A DNA stretch of 64,000 nt from the NCBI RefSeq assembly GCF_003318255.1, contig NZ_QOCF01000009.1, forward strand, positions 1 through 64,000, given 5' to 3'. The DNA comes from Ruegeria sp. A3M17. GTDB lineage: Bacteria; Pseudomonadota; Alphaproteobacteria; Rhodobacterales; Rhodobacteraceae. Positions 18,693 through 27,778 of this stretch are shown piece by piece (within the stretch, counting starts at the first letter, position 1; every line of letters begins with the position of its first letter). Under the pieces are notes generated by a model, which ran no database searches, was not told the origin of the DNA, and was given only the letters and a program-made list of their open reading frames with translations. Made by a program: the position numbers and the translations under genes.

Positions 18693-19011
18693 TTAAACAT
18701 ACACCGTTTAACACAAATCCGGGAACTGCTTTTGTATAAGCATATTGTAGTTTTAACTTATCACATTTTTCTATTGCAATGTTAATATTCCAAAGGGCCT
18801 TATGCCCGGGCGTTTTAATTTCAAAGCTCGCGCTGCCCGAGGTTTGAAAAACCAGGACGGACATTGTGTGCAAAATCAATAAGGCCAGTTTCAAAGAAAC
18901 ATCCGCCTAAGTTCCTACCAGCACGGCTTTCCCTTGCCCTTGCCCGCAATATGTTGCACCACACACGAGTTCAAACCCGGCAACGCGGGGCAAAGGATAA
19001 GGACAAGGCGA
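18693..19011. other. A+T-rich intergenic stretch before cobS
   Basis: About 320 bases without a supported gene. The first 150 are clearly A+T-rich compared with the surroundings. They start with the inverted repeat TTAAAC (18693-18698) / GTTTAA (18706-18711), likely part of the promoter of the Hint gene. Near the right end, AAGGATAAGGACAAGG serves as the cobS ribosome binding region. Confidence 0.5.
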
Positions 19012-19998
19012 ATGGCTGACGGATCGATCGACGTAAACGCAAAACCCACCGAAGAAATTTCGGTCCGTGACGTGTTCGGTATTGAAACCGACATGGCGAT
19101 CAAAGGCTTTGCTGACCGCAGTGACCGCGTACCCGCGATCGACCCGACCTACAAGTTTGACCCGGAAACCACATTGGCCATTCTGGCGGGCTTTTCCCAC
19201 AACCGCCGCGTGATGATCCAAGGCTATCACGGCACAGGCAAATCGACCCATATCGAACAGGTTGCGGCCCGGCTGAACTGGCCCGCCGTGCGTGTGAACC
19301 TTGACAGCCACATCAGCCGGATCGACCTGATCGGCAAGGACGCGATCAAACTGCGCGACGGCAAACAGGTGACCGAGTTCCACGAAGGCATCCTGCCCTG
19401 GGCGCTGCGCAACCCCGTTGCCATCGTGTTCGACGAATACGACGCGGGCCGTGCGGACGTGATGTTCGTAATCCAGCGTGTTCTGGAACATGACGGTAAA
19501 CTGACCTTGCTGGACCAGAACGAGATCATCACACCGAACCCTAATTTCCGCCTGTTCGCCACTGCGAACACCGTTGGTCTGGGCGACACTACTGGCCTCT
19601 ACCACGGCACGCAGCAGATCAACCAGGCACAGATGGACCGCTGGTCGCTGGTCTCGACGCTGAACTACCTCAGCCACGATGCCGAGACGATGATCGTTCT
19701 GTCCAAGGCGCCGCATTACAACACCGAAAAAGGCCGCAAGACCGTCAGCCAGATGGTTACCGTCGCCGACCTGACCCGGACCGCCTTCATGAACGGCGAC
19801 CTGTCCACCGTCATGAGCCCCCGGACCGTGATCAACTGGGCGCAAAACGCCGAGATCTTCCGCGACGTCGGCTACGCCTTCCGCCTGTCCTTCCTGAACA
19901 AGTGTGATGAGCTGGAGCGCCAGACAGTCGCTGAGTTCTATCAGCGGTGCTTTGACGAGGAACTGCCGGAAAGCGCGGCGAGTGTGAGCTTGGGGTGA
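19012..19998 (+). CDS. cobS: Aerobic cobaltochelatase subunit CobS
   Basis: AAA+ ATPase subunit (328 residues) of the CobNST cobaltochelatase, which inserts cobalt into hydrogenobyrinic acid a,c-diamide in aerobic B12 synthesis. Walker A is GYHGTGKST at 71-79; Walker B is [17 protein letters not shown]; sensor-type residues follow in [15 protein letters not shown]. The N-terminus [16 protein letters not shown] is typical. The ATG has AAGG eight bases upstream; the longer frame to 18934 would include non-coding sequence. It overlaps a small ORF that fills the gap to cobT. CobN is not in the window. Confidence 0.95.
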   Translation: MADGSIDVNAKPTEEISVRDVFGIETDMAIKGFADRSDRVPAIDPTYKFDPETTLAILAGFSHNRRVMIQGYHGTGKSTHIEQVAARLNWPAVRVNLDSHISRIDLIGKDAIKLRDGKQVTEFHEGILPWALRNPVAIVFDEYDAGRADVMFVIQRVLEHDGKLTLLDQNEIITPNPNFRLFATANTVGLGDTTGLYHGTQQINQAQMDRWSLVSTLNYLSHDAETMIVLSKAPHYNTEKGRKTVSQMVTVADLTRTAFMNGDLSTVMSPRTVINWAQNAEIFRDVGYAFRLSFLNKCDELERQTVAEFYQRCFDEELPESAASVSLG

Positions 19999-20186
19999 TA
20001 ATCTTCTTTGTCATAGCATCTATCTGGGTAGTTCTTGATTCAGCTTGGCTTTTTGACAAAATAGATTGGAAAAATACGGCGCCTTCGGAAATGACGGCGT
20101 CGCAGTATGTCCACCTGACACGGCTGCACTGGGAGTGCTTAGTGCTCTTCTCGGCAGCAATGATCTGGAGTACGTTCATTGTCTAA
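19995..20186 (+). CDS. Small membrane protein encoded between cobS and cobT
   Basis: A 63-residue ORF that exactly bridges cobS and cobT. Its GTG start overlaps the cobS stop (GTGA), and its end overlaps the cobT start by 8 bases. Two hydrophobic segments are visible, at residues 2-20 ([18 protein letters not shown]) and 48-63 ([15 protein letters not shown]), with a polar middle ([18 protein letters not shown]). The ribosome site is weak, so translation would depend on coupling to cobS. No family is recognised. The tight overlaps and the membrane pattern favour a real gene, but it is more A+T-rich than its neighbours and could be spacer sequence. Confidence 0.55.
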   Translation: MIIFFVIASIWVVLDSAWLFDKIDWKNTAPSEMTASQYVHLTRLHWECLVLFSAAMIWSTFIV

Positions 20187-22056
20187 ACCAAACGACAACC
20201 CCGCTGATCCGTTCAAGAAGGCTCTGGCCGAGGCCACGAAGGTTATGGCCGACGATCCAGAACTGTCGGTGAGCTATACCGTTGATCCCTCGGGTCTATC
20301 GGGCGAGTCGATGCGGTTGCCGCAGGTTTCTCGGCGGATGACCCGCGAAGAGGTTTTGCTGGCACGGGGTACGGCGGATGCTTTGGCGTTGCAGCGCCGA
20401 TATCATGACGATGCGACCCATAATCGCTATGCCCCTCCGGGTGATATGGCGCGGGATCTTTATGAGGCGATGGAAGTTGCCAGGTGTGAGGCGATGGGCG
20501 CGCGGGATATGCCCGGCACAGCATCCAACATCGACGTTAAGATCGGGCATGAGGCGCTGCGCCGCGGGTACGACCAGTGCAAGCAGCCCGCTGATGCACC
20601 GCTATCGGTTGCTGCAGGATATCTGATCCGCCATCTGGCGACGGGGCGGGACCTGCCGCCAGCGGCTGAGAACATCATGAACCTGTGGCGCGGCTTCATC
20701 GAAGAGCAAGCCGGCGGGACGCTGGAAAACCTGCAGGAAATCCTGTCGGATCAGGCCGAATTCGCCAAATTCGCCCGCCAGATGATCAAAGATCTGGGTT
20801 ACGGCGACCAGTTGGGTGATGACCCGGACGAGCTGGACGAAGATCAGGAAGATCAGGCCGAGGACGACGCCGAAGAACAGCCCGATCCTGACAGCACCGG
20901 TCAGGATGATCAGGACGAACAGGACGCCGACGCGACACCCGAGCAAACGCAGGAAGAGCAGCAGGACCAATCTCAGGCCCAGGTCTCGATGGACGAGATG
21001 GCCGAGGATGAGATGGGCGACGAGGCCGAGATGCCCGAGGGCGAGGCCCCGATGGAGCCGCCTACCCTGCCGCCTGCATCCGAGGCCGATCCGGATTACA
21101 AGGTCTACCTTGGCACATATGACGAAGAGATCGCAGCCGAGGATTTGGCCGAGCCTGCCGAGTTGGAGAGACTGCGCGCCTATCTGGATCAGCAGCTTGA
21201 GCCTCTGAAAGGTGCGGTCAGCCGACTGGCGAACAAGCTGCAGCGCCGTTTGCAAGCGCAACAGAACCGGTCATGGGAGTTTGACCTCGAAGAAGGTATT
21301 CTCGATGCCGGGCGACTGGCGCGCGTGGTGGCAAACCCGACGACGCCCCTTAGTTTCAAGGTCGAGAAAGACACCGAGTTCCGCGATACGGTGGTGACAC
21401 TGCTGCTGGATAACTCGGGCTCGATGCGCGGTCGCCCGATCTCGATCGCAGCTATCTGTGCCGATGTTCTGGCCCGGACGCTGGAACGTTGCAACGTGAA
21501 GGTCGAAATCCTTGGCTTTACTACGCGCGCTTGGAAAGGCGGCCAGGCACGTGAGGCATGGCTGAATGACGGTCGCCCGCAACAGCCGGGGCGTCTGAAC
21601 GACCTACGCCACATCATCTATAAAGGTGCGGATGCCCCGTGGCGTCGCGCACGACCCAACTTGGGTTTGATGATGAAAGAAGGCTTGCTGAAAGAAAACA
21701 TCGATGGTGAGGCTCTGGAATGGGCGCACCGCCGGATGCTTGCGCGGCGCGAACAGCGTAAGATCCTTATGGTGATCTCGGACGGTGCGCCGGTAGATGA
21801 TTCAACACTCAGCGTTAACCCCGCGAATTATCTGGAAAAACACCTGCGCGACGTGATCGGGATGGTCGAAAAACGCAAGTTGGTCGAGCTTTTGGCCATC
21901 GGTATCGGCCACGATGTGACCCGGTATTATGATCGCGCGGTGACGATTACGGATGTCGAACAATTGGCAGGTGCGATGACTGAACAGCTGGCGGCCTTGT
22001 TCGACAGCGATCCTCGGGCACGTGCGCGTGTGATGGGGATGAAAAGGGCCAGCTGA
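20179..22056 (+). CDS. cobT: Cobaltochelatase subunit CobT
   Basis: CobT (625 residues) forms the ring-shaped chaperone complex with CobS that drives cobalt insertion by CobN. The middle (about 215-320) is extremely acidic ([18 protein letters not shown]), as in all CobT. The C-terminal von Willebrand A domain has the MIDAS motif DNSGS at D411, S413 and S415. It starts with TTG ([15 protein letters not shown]) preceded by GGAG eight bases upstream. The stop codon lies in the loop of a hairpin that begins the terminator. Confidence 0.95.
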   Translation: MSKPNDNPADPFKKALAEATKVMADDPELSVSYTVDPSGLSGESMRLPQVSRRMTREEVLLARGTADALALQRRYHDDATHNRYAPPGDMARDLYEAMEVARCEAMGARDMPGTASNIDVKIGHEALRRGYDQCKQPADAPLSVAAGYLIRHLATGRDLPPAAENIMNLWRGFIEEQAGGTLENLQEILSDQAEFAKFARQMIKDLGYGDQLGDDPDELDEDQEDQAEDDAEEQPDPDSTGQDDQDEQDADATPEQTQEEQQDQSQAQVSMDEMAEDEMGDEAEMPEGEAPMEPPTLPPASEADPDYKVYLGTYDEEIAAEDLAEPAELERLRAYLDQQLEPLKGAVSRLANKLQRRLQAQQNRSWEFDLEEGILDAGRLARVVANPTTPLSFKVEKDTEFRDTVVTLLLDNSGSMRGRPISIAAICADVLARTLERCNVKVEILGFTTRAWKGGQAREAWLNDGRPQQPGRLNDLRHIIYKGADAPWRRARPNLGLMMKEGLLKENIDGEALEWAHRRMLARREQRKILMVISDGAPVDDSTLSVNPANYLEKHLRDVIGMVEKRKLVELLAIGIGHDVTRYYDRAVTITDVEQLAGAMTEQLAALFDSDPRARARVMGMKRAS

Positions 22057-22087
22057 CGCTGGCCCTGCCTCCGGCAGGAGTATTTTT
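22045..22087 (+). terminator. Double hairpin terminator after cobT
   Basis: AGGGCCAGC (22045-22053) and GCTGGCCCT (22058-22066) flank the TGA stop. A second stem, CCTGCC (22064-22069) / GGCAGG (22073-22078), is followed by AGTATTTTTC. The motif GCCTCCGGCAGGAGTATTT resembles a 3'-end element I recall as frequent in Rhodobacteraceae genomes. Confidence 0.75.
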
Positions 22088-22129
22088 CAAAAGATAAAGG
22101 GGACAGCCCCCGTTTGCGAGAGGTGTCAC

Positions 22130-23920
22130 ATGTTTCAGTCCTTTGCAGTCACTGCGCGTCCGGAACAGGGTCCGCCCAGACTGGCCGCTTTGCGATCCCA
22201 GATGGCGCAGGATAGGCTGGACGGTTTTCTGATCCCCCGCGCAGATGCCCATCAGGGCGAGTATGTGGCCCCACGCGATGAACGTCTGGCATGGTTGACG
22301 GGTTTCACCGGGTCGGCCGGTTTCTGTGCAGTGCTGACCGATATTGCGGGCGTTTTCATCGATGGCCGATATCGTACGCAGGTCAAGGCACAGGTTGCGG
22401 CGGATTTCACGCCGGTTCCCTGGCCCGAAACCAGCCTGGGCGCGTGGCTCATGGAACAATTGCCCGATGGCGGCAAGGTTGGTTTTGATCCCTGGCTGCA
22501 TGCAGCCGGGCAGATTTCCAGCCTGCAGAAAGAGTTGAACGCGAGCGGTATCGATCTTGTGCAATGTGACAATCTGGTGGATCGGGTGTGGCCGGATCAG
22601 CCGGATGCTCCGTTGAACCCGGCTAAGGCGCATCCGATTGAGTTTGCCGGAGAAACAGCCGCAAGCAAAATTGCACGGCTGGCGGAGGATCTAAAACAGA
22701 ACGGGTGTGATGCGGCCATCATTACATTGCCGGATTCGATCATGTGGCTGCTTAACATTCGTGGATCAGATATCGGGTATAACCCGGTAGCACATGGATT
22801 TGCCATTTTACATGCCGATGGTCGGGTTGATCTGTTCATGGCGGCGCAAAAGCTGGCCGGGGTATTAGATCATCTGGGCGACCAAGTTCAGGTTCACGAA
22901 CCACAGATGTTTCTGGAAGCGGCTGCGGGTTTGGTCGGCAAGGTTCAAGTCGACTTAGGGACTTTGCCACAAGCAGTAGCTGACGTTCTCAGCGACAAGA
23001 TGATGGATGCAGGTGATCCCTGTGCCCTGCCGAAAGCTCGCAAGAACCCCGCTGAAATCGCAGGCAGCGCCGAGGCGCATCTTCGTGACGCGGTGGCCGT
23101 TATTGAAACCTTGTGCTGGCTGGATGCACAGGCCGCGGGCACAGTGGCGGAAACGCAAGTAGTCACGCAGCTAGAGGAAAACCGCCGCCGGGATAACGTG
23201 CTACAGGATATCTCGTTCGACACGATTGCGGGCACCGGGCCCAACGGCGCGATCATGCATTACCGGGTGACCGAAGAAACCGACAGCCGGCTGGAGAATG
23301 GGCACCTGTTGGTTTTGGATAGCGGCGGTCAGTATCTGGATGGCACAACCGACATCACCCGCACCATTGCGATCGGAGAAGTGGGCGTTGAGGAAAAAGC
23401 CTGCTTTACCCGCGTGCTCAAAGGGATGATCGATATGTCCATGCTGCGCTGGCCCTCCGGGCTGGCCGGGCGGGATATCGAATGCATCGCACGCGCCCCC
23501 TTGTGGGCAGCGGGCCAGGATTTCAATCACGGGGTCGGCCACGGGGTTGGCGCATACCTGAGCGTCCACGAAGGGCCGCAACGCTTGTCGAAAGTCAGCC
23601 TTGTTCCGCTGGAGCCGGGGATGATCCTGTCAAACGAGCCGGGATATTATCGCGAAGGTGCGTTTGGCATTCGCATCGAGAACCTTGTTGTGGTGCAAGA
23701 GGCCCCGGCGCTGCCCACCGCAGACGCCGAGCGTGCGATGCTGAATTGGCGGACGCTCACATACGTTCCAATTGACCGGCGGCTGATTGTAGTCGATATG
23801 CTATCGGCACAAGAACGCGCGTGGCTGAACGCATATCACCGCGACGTTGCGGAAAAAGTCCGCCCAAGGCTGGGCGATGACGCTCAATTGTGGTTGGATG
23901 CCGCAACTGCGCCGATCTGA
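22130..23920 (+). CDS. Xaa-Pro aminopeptidase (aminopeptidase P, M24B)
   Basis: A 596-residue three-domain aminopeptidase P, longer than E. coli PepP (441) and close to the eukaryotic-like X-prolyl aminopeptidase. It cleaves the N-terminal residue before proline. Two creatinase-like N-terminal domains (1-310) precede the pita-bread catalytic domain. Metal ligands are seen in LVLDSGGQYLDGTTDITRT (two Asp), FNHGVGHGVGAYLSVHEGP (His), MILSNEPGYY (Glu) and FGIRIENLVVV (Glu). The ATG is preceded by GAGAGG. It follows the cobT terminator and has its own transcript; an 8-pair hairpin overlaps its stop. Confidence 0.92.
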   Translation: MFQSFAVTARPEQGPPRLAALRSQMAQDRLDGFLIPRADAHQGEYVAPRDERLAWLTGFTGSAGFCAVLTDIAGVFIDGRYRTQVKAQVAADFTPVPWPETSLGAWLMEQLPDGGKVGFDPWLHAAGQISSLQKELNASGIDLVQCDNLVDRVWPDQPDAPLNPAKAHPIEFAGETAASKIARLAEDLKQNGCDAAIITLPDSIMWLLNIRGSDIGYNPVAHGFAILHADGRVDLFMAAQKLAGVLDHLGDQVQVHEPQMFLEAAAGLVGKVQVDLGTLPQAVADVLSDKMMDAGDPCALPKARKNPAEIAGSAEAHLRDAVAVIETLCWLDAQAAGTVAETQVVTQLEENRRRDNVLQDISFDTIAGTGPNGAIMHYRVTEETDSRLENGHLLVLDSGGQYLDGTTDITRTIAIGEVGVEEKACFTRVLKGMIDMSMLRWPSGLAGRDIECIARAPLWAAGQDFNHGVGHGVGAYLSVHEGPQRLSKVSLVPLEPGMILSNEPGYYREGAFGIRIENLVVVQEAPALPTADAERAMLNWRTLTYVPIDRRLIVVDMLSAQERAWLNAYHRDVAEKVRPRLGDDAQLWLDAATAPI

Positions 23921-23936
23921 CACTGGACTGTCAGAT
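23915..23936 (+). terminator. Hairpin at the 3' end of the aminopeptidase P gene
   Basis: ATCTGACA (23915-23922) and TGTCAGAT (23929-23936) are perfect arms with a 6-base loop; the TGA stop lies in the left arm. No T-run follows, so termination is uncertain. Confidence 0.4.
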
Positions 23937-23985
23937 AAACCGGGCAGAGGAGTGATCCGTACTGAAGACGAGGGAAGAAGCAGAG

Positions 23986-24327
23986 ATGACAGACATAACG
24001 ATCCGCAAAGCAGCTGGTAAATGGAGCGTTCGTTCCGGCGGCGCGGTTCTCGGAGAGAGCATGAATGCACTGGAGCTGCTGGAAGGTGATCTGGAGCCGG
24101 TGATCTATTTCCCTCGCGCCGATATCGGAATGGCGTTTTTGGACCGTACAGAAAAGGTCACACATTGCCCGCACAAAGGCGATGCAACGCATTTCTCAAT
24201 CGTCAACAAATCATCGGTGACCGAAAACGCAGCGTGGAGCTATGAGGATCCGGTCGCCGCAATGGCCGAGATCGAGGGCTATGTCGCGTTTTACCGCGTC
24301 GATTCCGTTAAAGTCGAACAGATCTGA
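23986..24327 (+). CDS. DUF427 domain protein
   Basis: A 113-residue protein of the DUF427 family (NTP_transf_9), a small beta-tent fold. It shows the usual VRSGGAVLGESMNALELLEG, VIYFPRADIGMAFL, THCPHKGDATHFSI and AAWSYEDPVAAMAEIEGYVAFY. The conserved CPHKG-WxYE pattern suggests a small-molecule or nucleotide site, but the role is not established. AAGCAGAG lies before the ATG. It is convergent with the FAD oxidoreductase gene, five bases away. Confidence 0.85.
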   Translation: MTDITIRKAAGKWSVRSGGAVLGESMNALELLEGDLEPVIYFPRADIGMAFLDRTEKVTHCPHKGDATHFSIVNKSSVTENAAWSYEDPVAAMAEIEGYVAFYRVDSVKVEQI

Positions 24328-24332
24328 ATCCC

Positions 24333-25658
24333 TTAGATGGCCTCTCTGATACGCTCGATCGAGGCCATGTCGTGACGCACACGCCCATAGGCCTGGGCCA
24401 TGGAGGTCAGGGTATGCGGCGCGCAGCCAATTTCTGCGAGGCAAGAGGCGTCAATAACACGCACGCGCCGCTGAAAGGCCTGCTCAACCACCTGATCTAC
24501 AGGTTCATCGCCCGGCCCAAAGGTCAGGTTGTGGTAGTGGAACCCCTGCCCTGGCGCAGTAATGCCCAGATTGTGACGGACGCGATGCGAGCCCAGCCAG
24601 TCAAGTAGGAACTGTAGCCCCTCGTCCTGCCCCGGGTCCGGCACATGCGTCGCCTCGATCTGACCAAGCTCAGGTTGCAGACGAAACTGTACATATGTCT
24701 TGGGCGTCCAGATCCGAACGGGTTGCACAAAATCAATGAAACGTCCCATGCGCCAACCGCGCAGACGCGGACCCAGGCCCAGGGTTGTCGTAACAAGGCT
24801 TACCGGGGCTTGCGACACGGCATAGACAGACGCAAAAAGGCTGCATCGACCATCCTGTTTCCGCTTGAGCGTCAGCGCATTGAAATTTCCACGATTCGTG
24901 TAGTTCCGCGGGGATCCCAACGCGCGTGCCAGCCTCAGACAGTTGATCGTATATGGCGCGTGGTCCAAAAAGCCGATCTGGGTGATCTGTGGCAGGCTGC
25001 GCGCAAGCAAGGTGGCTGTGCCCAATACCCCGGCAGCAAGGAACACCTGGCGGGCTTGAATGCGCGTTCCATCCGCCAATTCCAAGCTTACGCAATTCTG
25101 GTCGTTTTCGATCCGTTGCACGCGGCCTGCGCGGACTTCGACATTTGGCATTTCGCTTAGACGATTTCCTACGGCCCGCGCCATGGCTCCCAAGCCGATA
25201 TCCGGGGCGTCCTTTGTTCCCGTCAAAAGGCGCGGCGCGCTTTTTTCCAACCCATCGCCCAAATGTTCGCGCCGGATGCCGCCTATGACCTGCAGGTCAC
25301 TTTGCACGGTCTCGCAGGCGGCGGTGTAATTTGCCCAGGTTTCAAGATATCGCCCCTGACCCCAGGGATCTTCGCTATCGTAGACCTGCAGTTGTTTACC
25401 CCAATAGTTGGCAAGCCCACCCACTTCGGCGGCAACGAATAATGGGGGGGCATCCCCGGATACATCGGTACGTTCAGTCATAAAAGCCGGCTGCTGACGT
25501 TCGTACGCGACAGACACAATCTTGGCCGGGCCGTCCTCACATGGTTCGGATCCAGCACCTGTAATCACCACCACCGAGCCTGAAACCGCTCGCATGGCGG
25601 TCAAAGCGGCGTAACCAGCAGGGCCCGCGCCTATCAACGCAACATCAAAAACTCGCAT
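24333..25658 (-). CDS. FAD-dependent oxidoreductase, GMC-like
   Basis: A 441-residue flavoprotein. The Rossmann dinucleotide motif is at the N-terminus: FDVALIGAGPAGYAAL (residues 4-19). A second FAD stretch is QARQVFLAAGVLGTATLLARS. The C-terminal part (VRVIDASCLAEIGCAPHTLTSMAQAYG) matches the GMC oxidoreductase C-terminal pattern, but the usual catalytic His-His/Asn pair is not obvious. The substrate is unknown; some relatives work beside polysaccharide or sterol genes. The ATG has AAGG eleven bases upstream and gives the start of the FAD motif; a longer frame is rejected. It is monocistronic, with a long non-coding region upstream. Confidence 0.78.
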   Translation of the reverse strand: MRVFDVALIGAGPAGYAALTAMRAVSGSVVVITGAGSEPCEDGPAKIVSVAYERQQPAFMTERTDVSGDAPPLFVAAEVGGLANYWGKQLQVYDSEDPWGQGRYLETWANYTAACETVQSDLQVIGGIRREHLGDGLEKSAPRLLTGTKDAPDIGLGAMARAVGNRLSEMPNVEVRAGRVQRIENDQNCVSLELADGTRIQARQVFLAAGVLGTATLLARSLPQITQIGFLDHAPYTINCLRLARALGSPRNYTNRGNFNALTLKRKQDGRCSLFASVYAVSQAPVSLVTTTLGLGPRLRGWRMGRFIDFVQPVRIWTPKTYVQFRLQPELGQIEATHVPDPGQDEGLQFLLDWLGSHRVRHNLGITAPGQGFHYHNLTFGPGDEPVDQVVEQAFQRRVRVIDASCLAEIGCAPHTLTSMAQAYGRVRHDMASIERIREAI

Positions 25659-26410
25659 AATATGGACCTTTGCCCGGCTCCCACCCTTGTATTGACCTGA
25701 TGGTCGCAAAAAAGTGGCTGAAACAGCCCCGTGGGAGCATTGGAGAATTACTGATAAAAAAAAGGATTTCCTGGGATACTATTTTGCCTGATCCGTCACG
25801 ATCAGCAAAGCGCCTGCGTCCCAATGTGGCGAGACATGAACCGCTTTGTTCGGACAACATCGTCCTGTCCATCCGGTTTTTTCCTTGGGCGAGCCTCACA
25901 CCAGATCTCCGGACCGGACACCTGATGAATGGGTTTTGCAACATAGCCGTTGCGGCAAATGATGCGCGCAGGCAGCCTGAATCCGACAGTGCAAATCAAG
26001 ATGCAGAAATAGCATTTTCAAAGTACTCCCGTTCGCGCGAGTTTCAGTTCAAAAATAAGTCAATGCAGTTATGTCGTTCAAGATTTTGAAATTTCCTGGC
26101 TCCCGACACGCGCTTTGGGAGTAAATTTCCTTTGGTCACGTAGGGATATCGCTGCAATCGTCACCAATATTAACGATTTTTTGGCCTTTTTATCAAGAAA
26201 CCCGAAAAAACAGTGAAATATTTAGCTGTTTTGCAGGTGCGGCTTACCAGCAAAAACCCGCCAAGACATGCAGCCAGAAGGGTTTCGTCAGAGGTCCAAC
26301 CCTGGTCACACCCCCAAAAACATTGGATTCACGATCCAATCACGGGGCTGTTGCATGCATGTGAGGCATCAAGAGTGCACAATGCCACCAAACACCGCCC
26401 AGAGGATGCT
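25659..26410. other. Long intergenic region between divergent genes
   Basis: About 750 bases with no supported gene. Seen here: an inverted repeat GCTCCCAC (25677-25684) / GTGGGAGC (25731-25738) enclosing a smaller GGCTG-AAA-CAGCC stem, in the promoter region of the oxidoreductase; a run of eight A near 25757; and a short stem AATCGT (26156-26161) / ACGATT (26173-26178) followed by TTTT. Open frames here lack ribosome sites, normal codon use and family resemblance. The region could contain an unrecognised small RNA or a decayed gene. Confidence 0.5.
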
Positions 26411-27778
26411 ATGTCACTTACACGTCGCCGTTTCGCAGGATCATTGGGGACCGCGCTCTTGTTGCCTGGCGCGTTGTCTGCACAGCAAGACCCCGTGCTT
26501 GATGCCGTGCGTTCCACCTTGTACGGAAGCAACGCAGAGTTTGAGCAAGGCATGGCCTTTCTCGTACAACGCGGCAACCCGGATGTGGTGCCTGCTTTGC
26601 TGACCGGTATGAGATACGCCAGACGTCGCAGCAGCGACATCGTGAATGTTATGCAGACCCTGACTGGTGAGAGTATCGGCCAAGACTGGTTTGAGTGGAT
26701 GCTCTGGCAGGAAAAGAACCCGCAAATCGTACCGCACCCCTCGCTCATCCCGTTCAAACGCGAAGTTCTACTGGGGATTGATACGAATTTCGACGTCTTC
26801 CTGAAACCAAAGTATTTGCAGCGCGACAAGATGAAGATCCGGCTTGAAGAGATCGCGTGGGGTGGTGTGAACAAGGACGGTATCCCATCGCTGGACAATC
26901 CGGCGCTGATCCCTGCCGCGCGCGCAGATTACCTTAAGGACGATGACCTGGTCTTTGGCGTTTCGATCAACGGGGACGAACGAGCCTACCCGCTGCGGAT
27001 CATGGGCTGGCATGAAATGTTTAACGAGGTGATTGGCGGGGTTCCGGTGGCCTTGGCCTACTGCACACTGTGTGGTTCAGGCATTTTGTTTGAAACGCAA
27101 GTGCCGGGTCGCAGCAAACCGCTGATCTTCGGCTCGTCCGGGTTTCTGTACAGATCCAACAAACTGATGTTCGATCGTCAGACGCATTCCCTGTGGAACC
27201 AATATACCGGCAAGCCGGTTGTTGGCGCGCTTGTCGGCAGCGGTATCGAGTTGAAACAACGCCCTGTGGTCATCACCACATGGCAAAGCTGGAAAACATC
27301 GCACCCCAAGACGAAAGTCCTTTCAATGAACACCGGTCACCGGCGGAATTATGGGTCGGGTGTCGTGTATCGGGAGAATTTTGCTTCGTCCGAATTGATG
27401 TTCCCGGCGCTGGTCGATCAGTCCAGTCACAGACAGAAAGATTATGTTTTCGCCATCCGGCAATTTGGCGCGGCGCGAGCATGGCCCCTGGATGCGTTCG
27501 GCAGGAGCCGGGTAATCAACGACGCCATCGCCAACCGGCCTCTGGTGCTTATCGGAAACGACGAAAAGCGCGCAGTGCGCGCCTATGAACGCGCATCTCA
27601 CAAGTTCGCTGCGTCGGGCAACCAATTGGTGGATGAAACGGGTCAGAAGTGGACCATGACCGAAGAGGCGTTGGTTGGACCAGGAGGTGCGGAATTGCCC
27701 CGGGTCGCAGGCCATAATTCATACTGGTTTGCTTGGGACAACTATCTGGGCGATACCGCGACCGTGTATGATCGCTAA
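26411..27778 (+). CDS. Tat-exported DUF3179 domain protein
   Basis: A 455-residue protein. The N-terminus is a twin-arginine signal (SLTRRRFAGSLGTALLLPGALSAQ), so a folded, periplasmic product is expected. DUF3179 features follow: DDLVFGVSINGDERAYPLRIMGWHEMFNEVIGGVPVALAYCTLCGSG, then SSGFLYRSNKLMFDRQTHSLWNQYTGKPVVG. The CxxC-like YCTLCGS is conserved in the family, possibly redox or metal related, but the function is unknown. The ATG used has GAGG nine bases upstream; the open frame continues 66 codons upstream without support. Its end overlaps the convergent ClC gene by four bases. Confidence 0.88.
   Translation: MSLTRRRFAGSLGTALLLPGALSAQQDPVLDAVRSTLYGSNAEFEQGMAFLVQRGNPDVVPALLTGMRYARRRSSDIVNVMQTLTGESIGQDWFEWMLWQEKNPQIVPHPSLIPFKREVLLGIDTNFDVFLKPKYLQRDKMKIRLEEIAWGGVNKDGIPSLDNPALIPAARADYLKDDDLVFGVSINGDERAYPLRIMGWHEMFNEVIGGVPVALAYCTLCGSGILFETQVPGRSKPLIFGSSGFLYRSNKLMFDRQTHSLWNQYTGKPVVGALVGSGIELKQRPVVITTWQSWKTSHPKTKVLSMNTGHRRNYGSGVVYRENFASSELMFPALVDQSSHRQKDYVFAIRQFGAARAWPLDAFGRSRVINDAIANRPLVLIGNDEKRAVRAYERASHKFAASGNQLVDETGQKWTMTEEALVGPGGAELPRVAGHNSYWFAWDNYLGDTATVYDR

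Noticed and set aside
18514-18894. 126-codon minus-strand frame extending past the Hint gene start
   Set aside because: It is in a different frame from the Hint protein, over an A+T-rich spacer, with no domain; probably chance.
18900-19011. Cobalamin riboswitch before cobS
   Set aside because: No B12-box-like element or extended conserved stems were seen in the short gap upstream of cobS.
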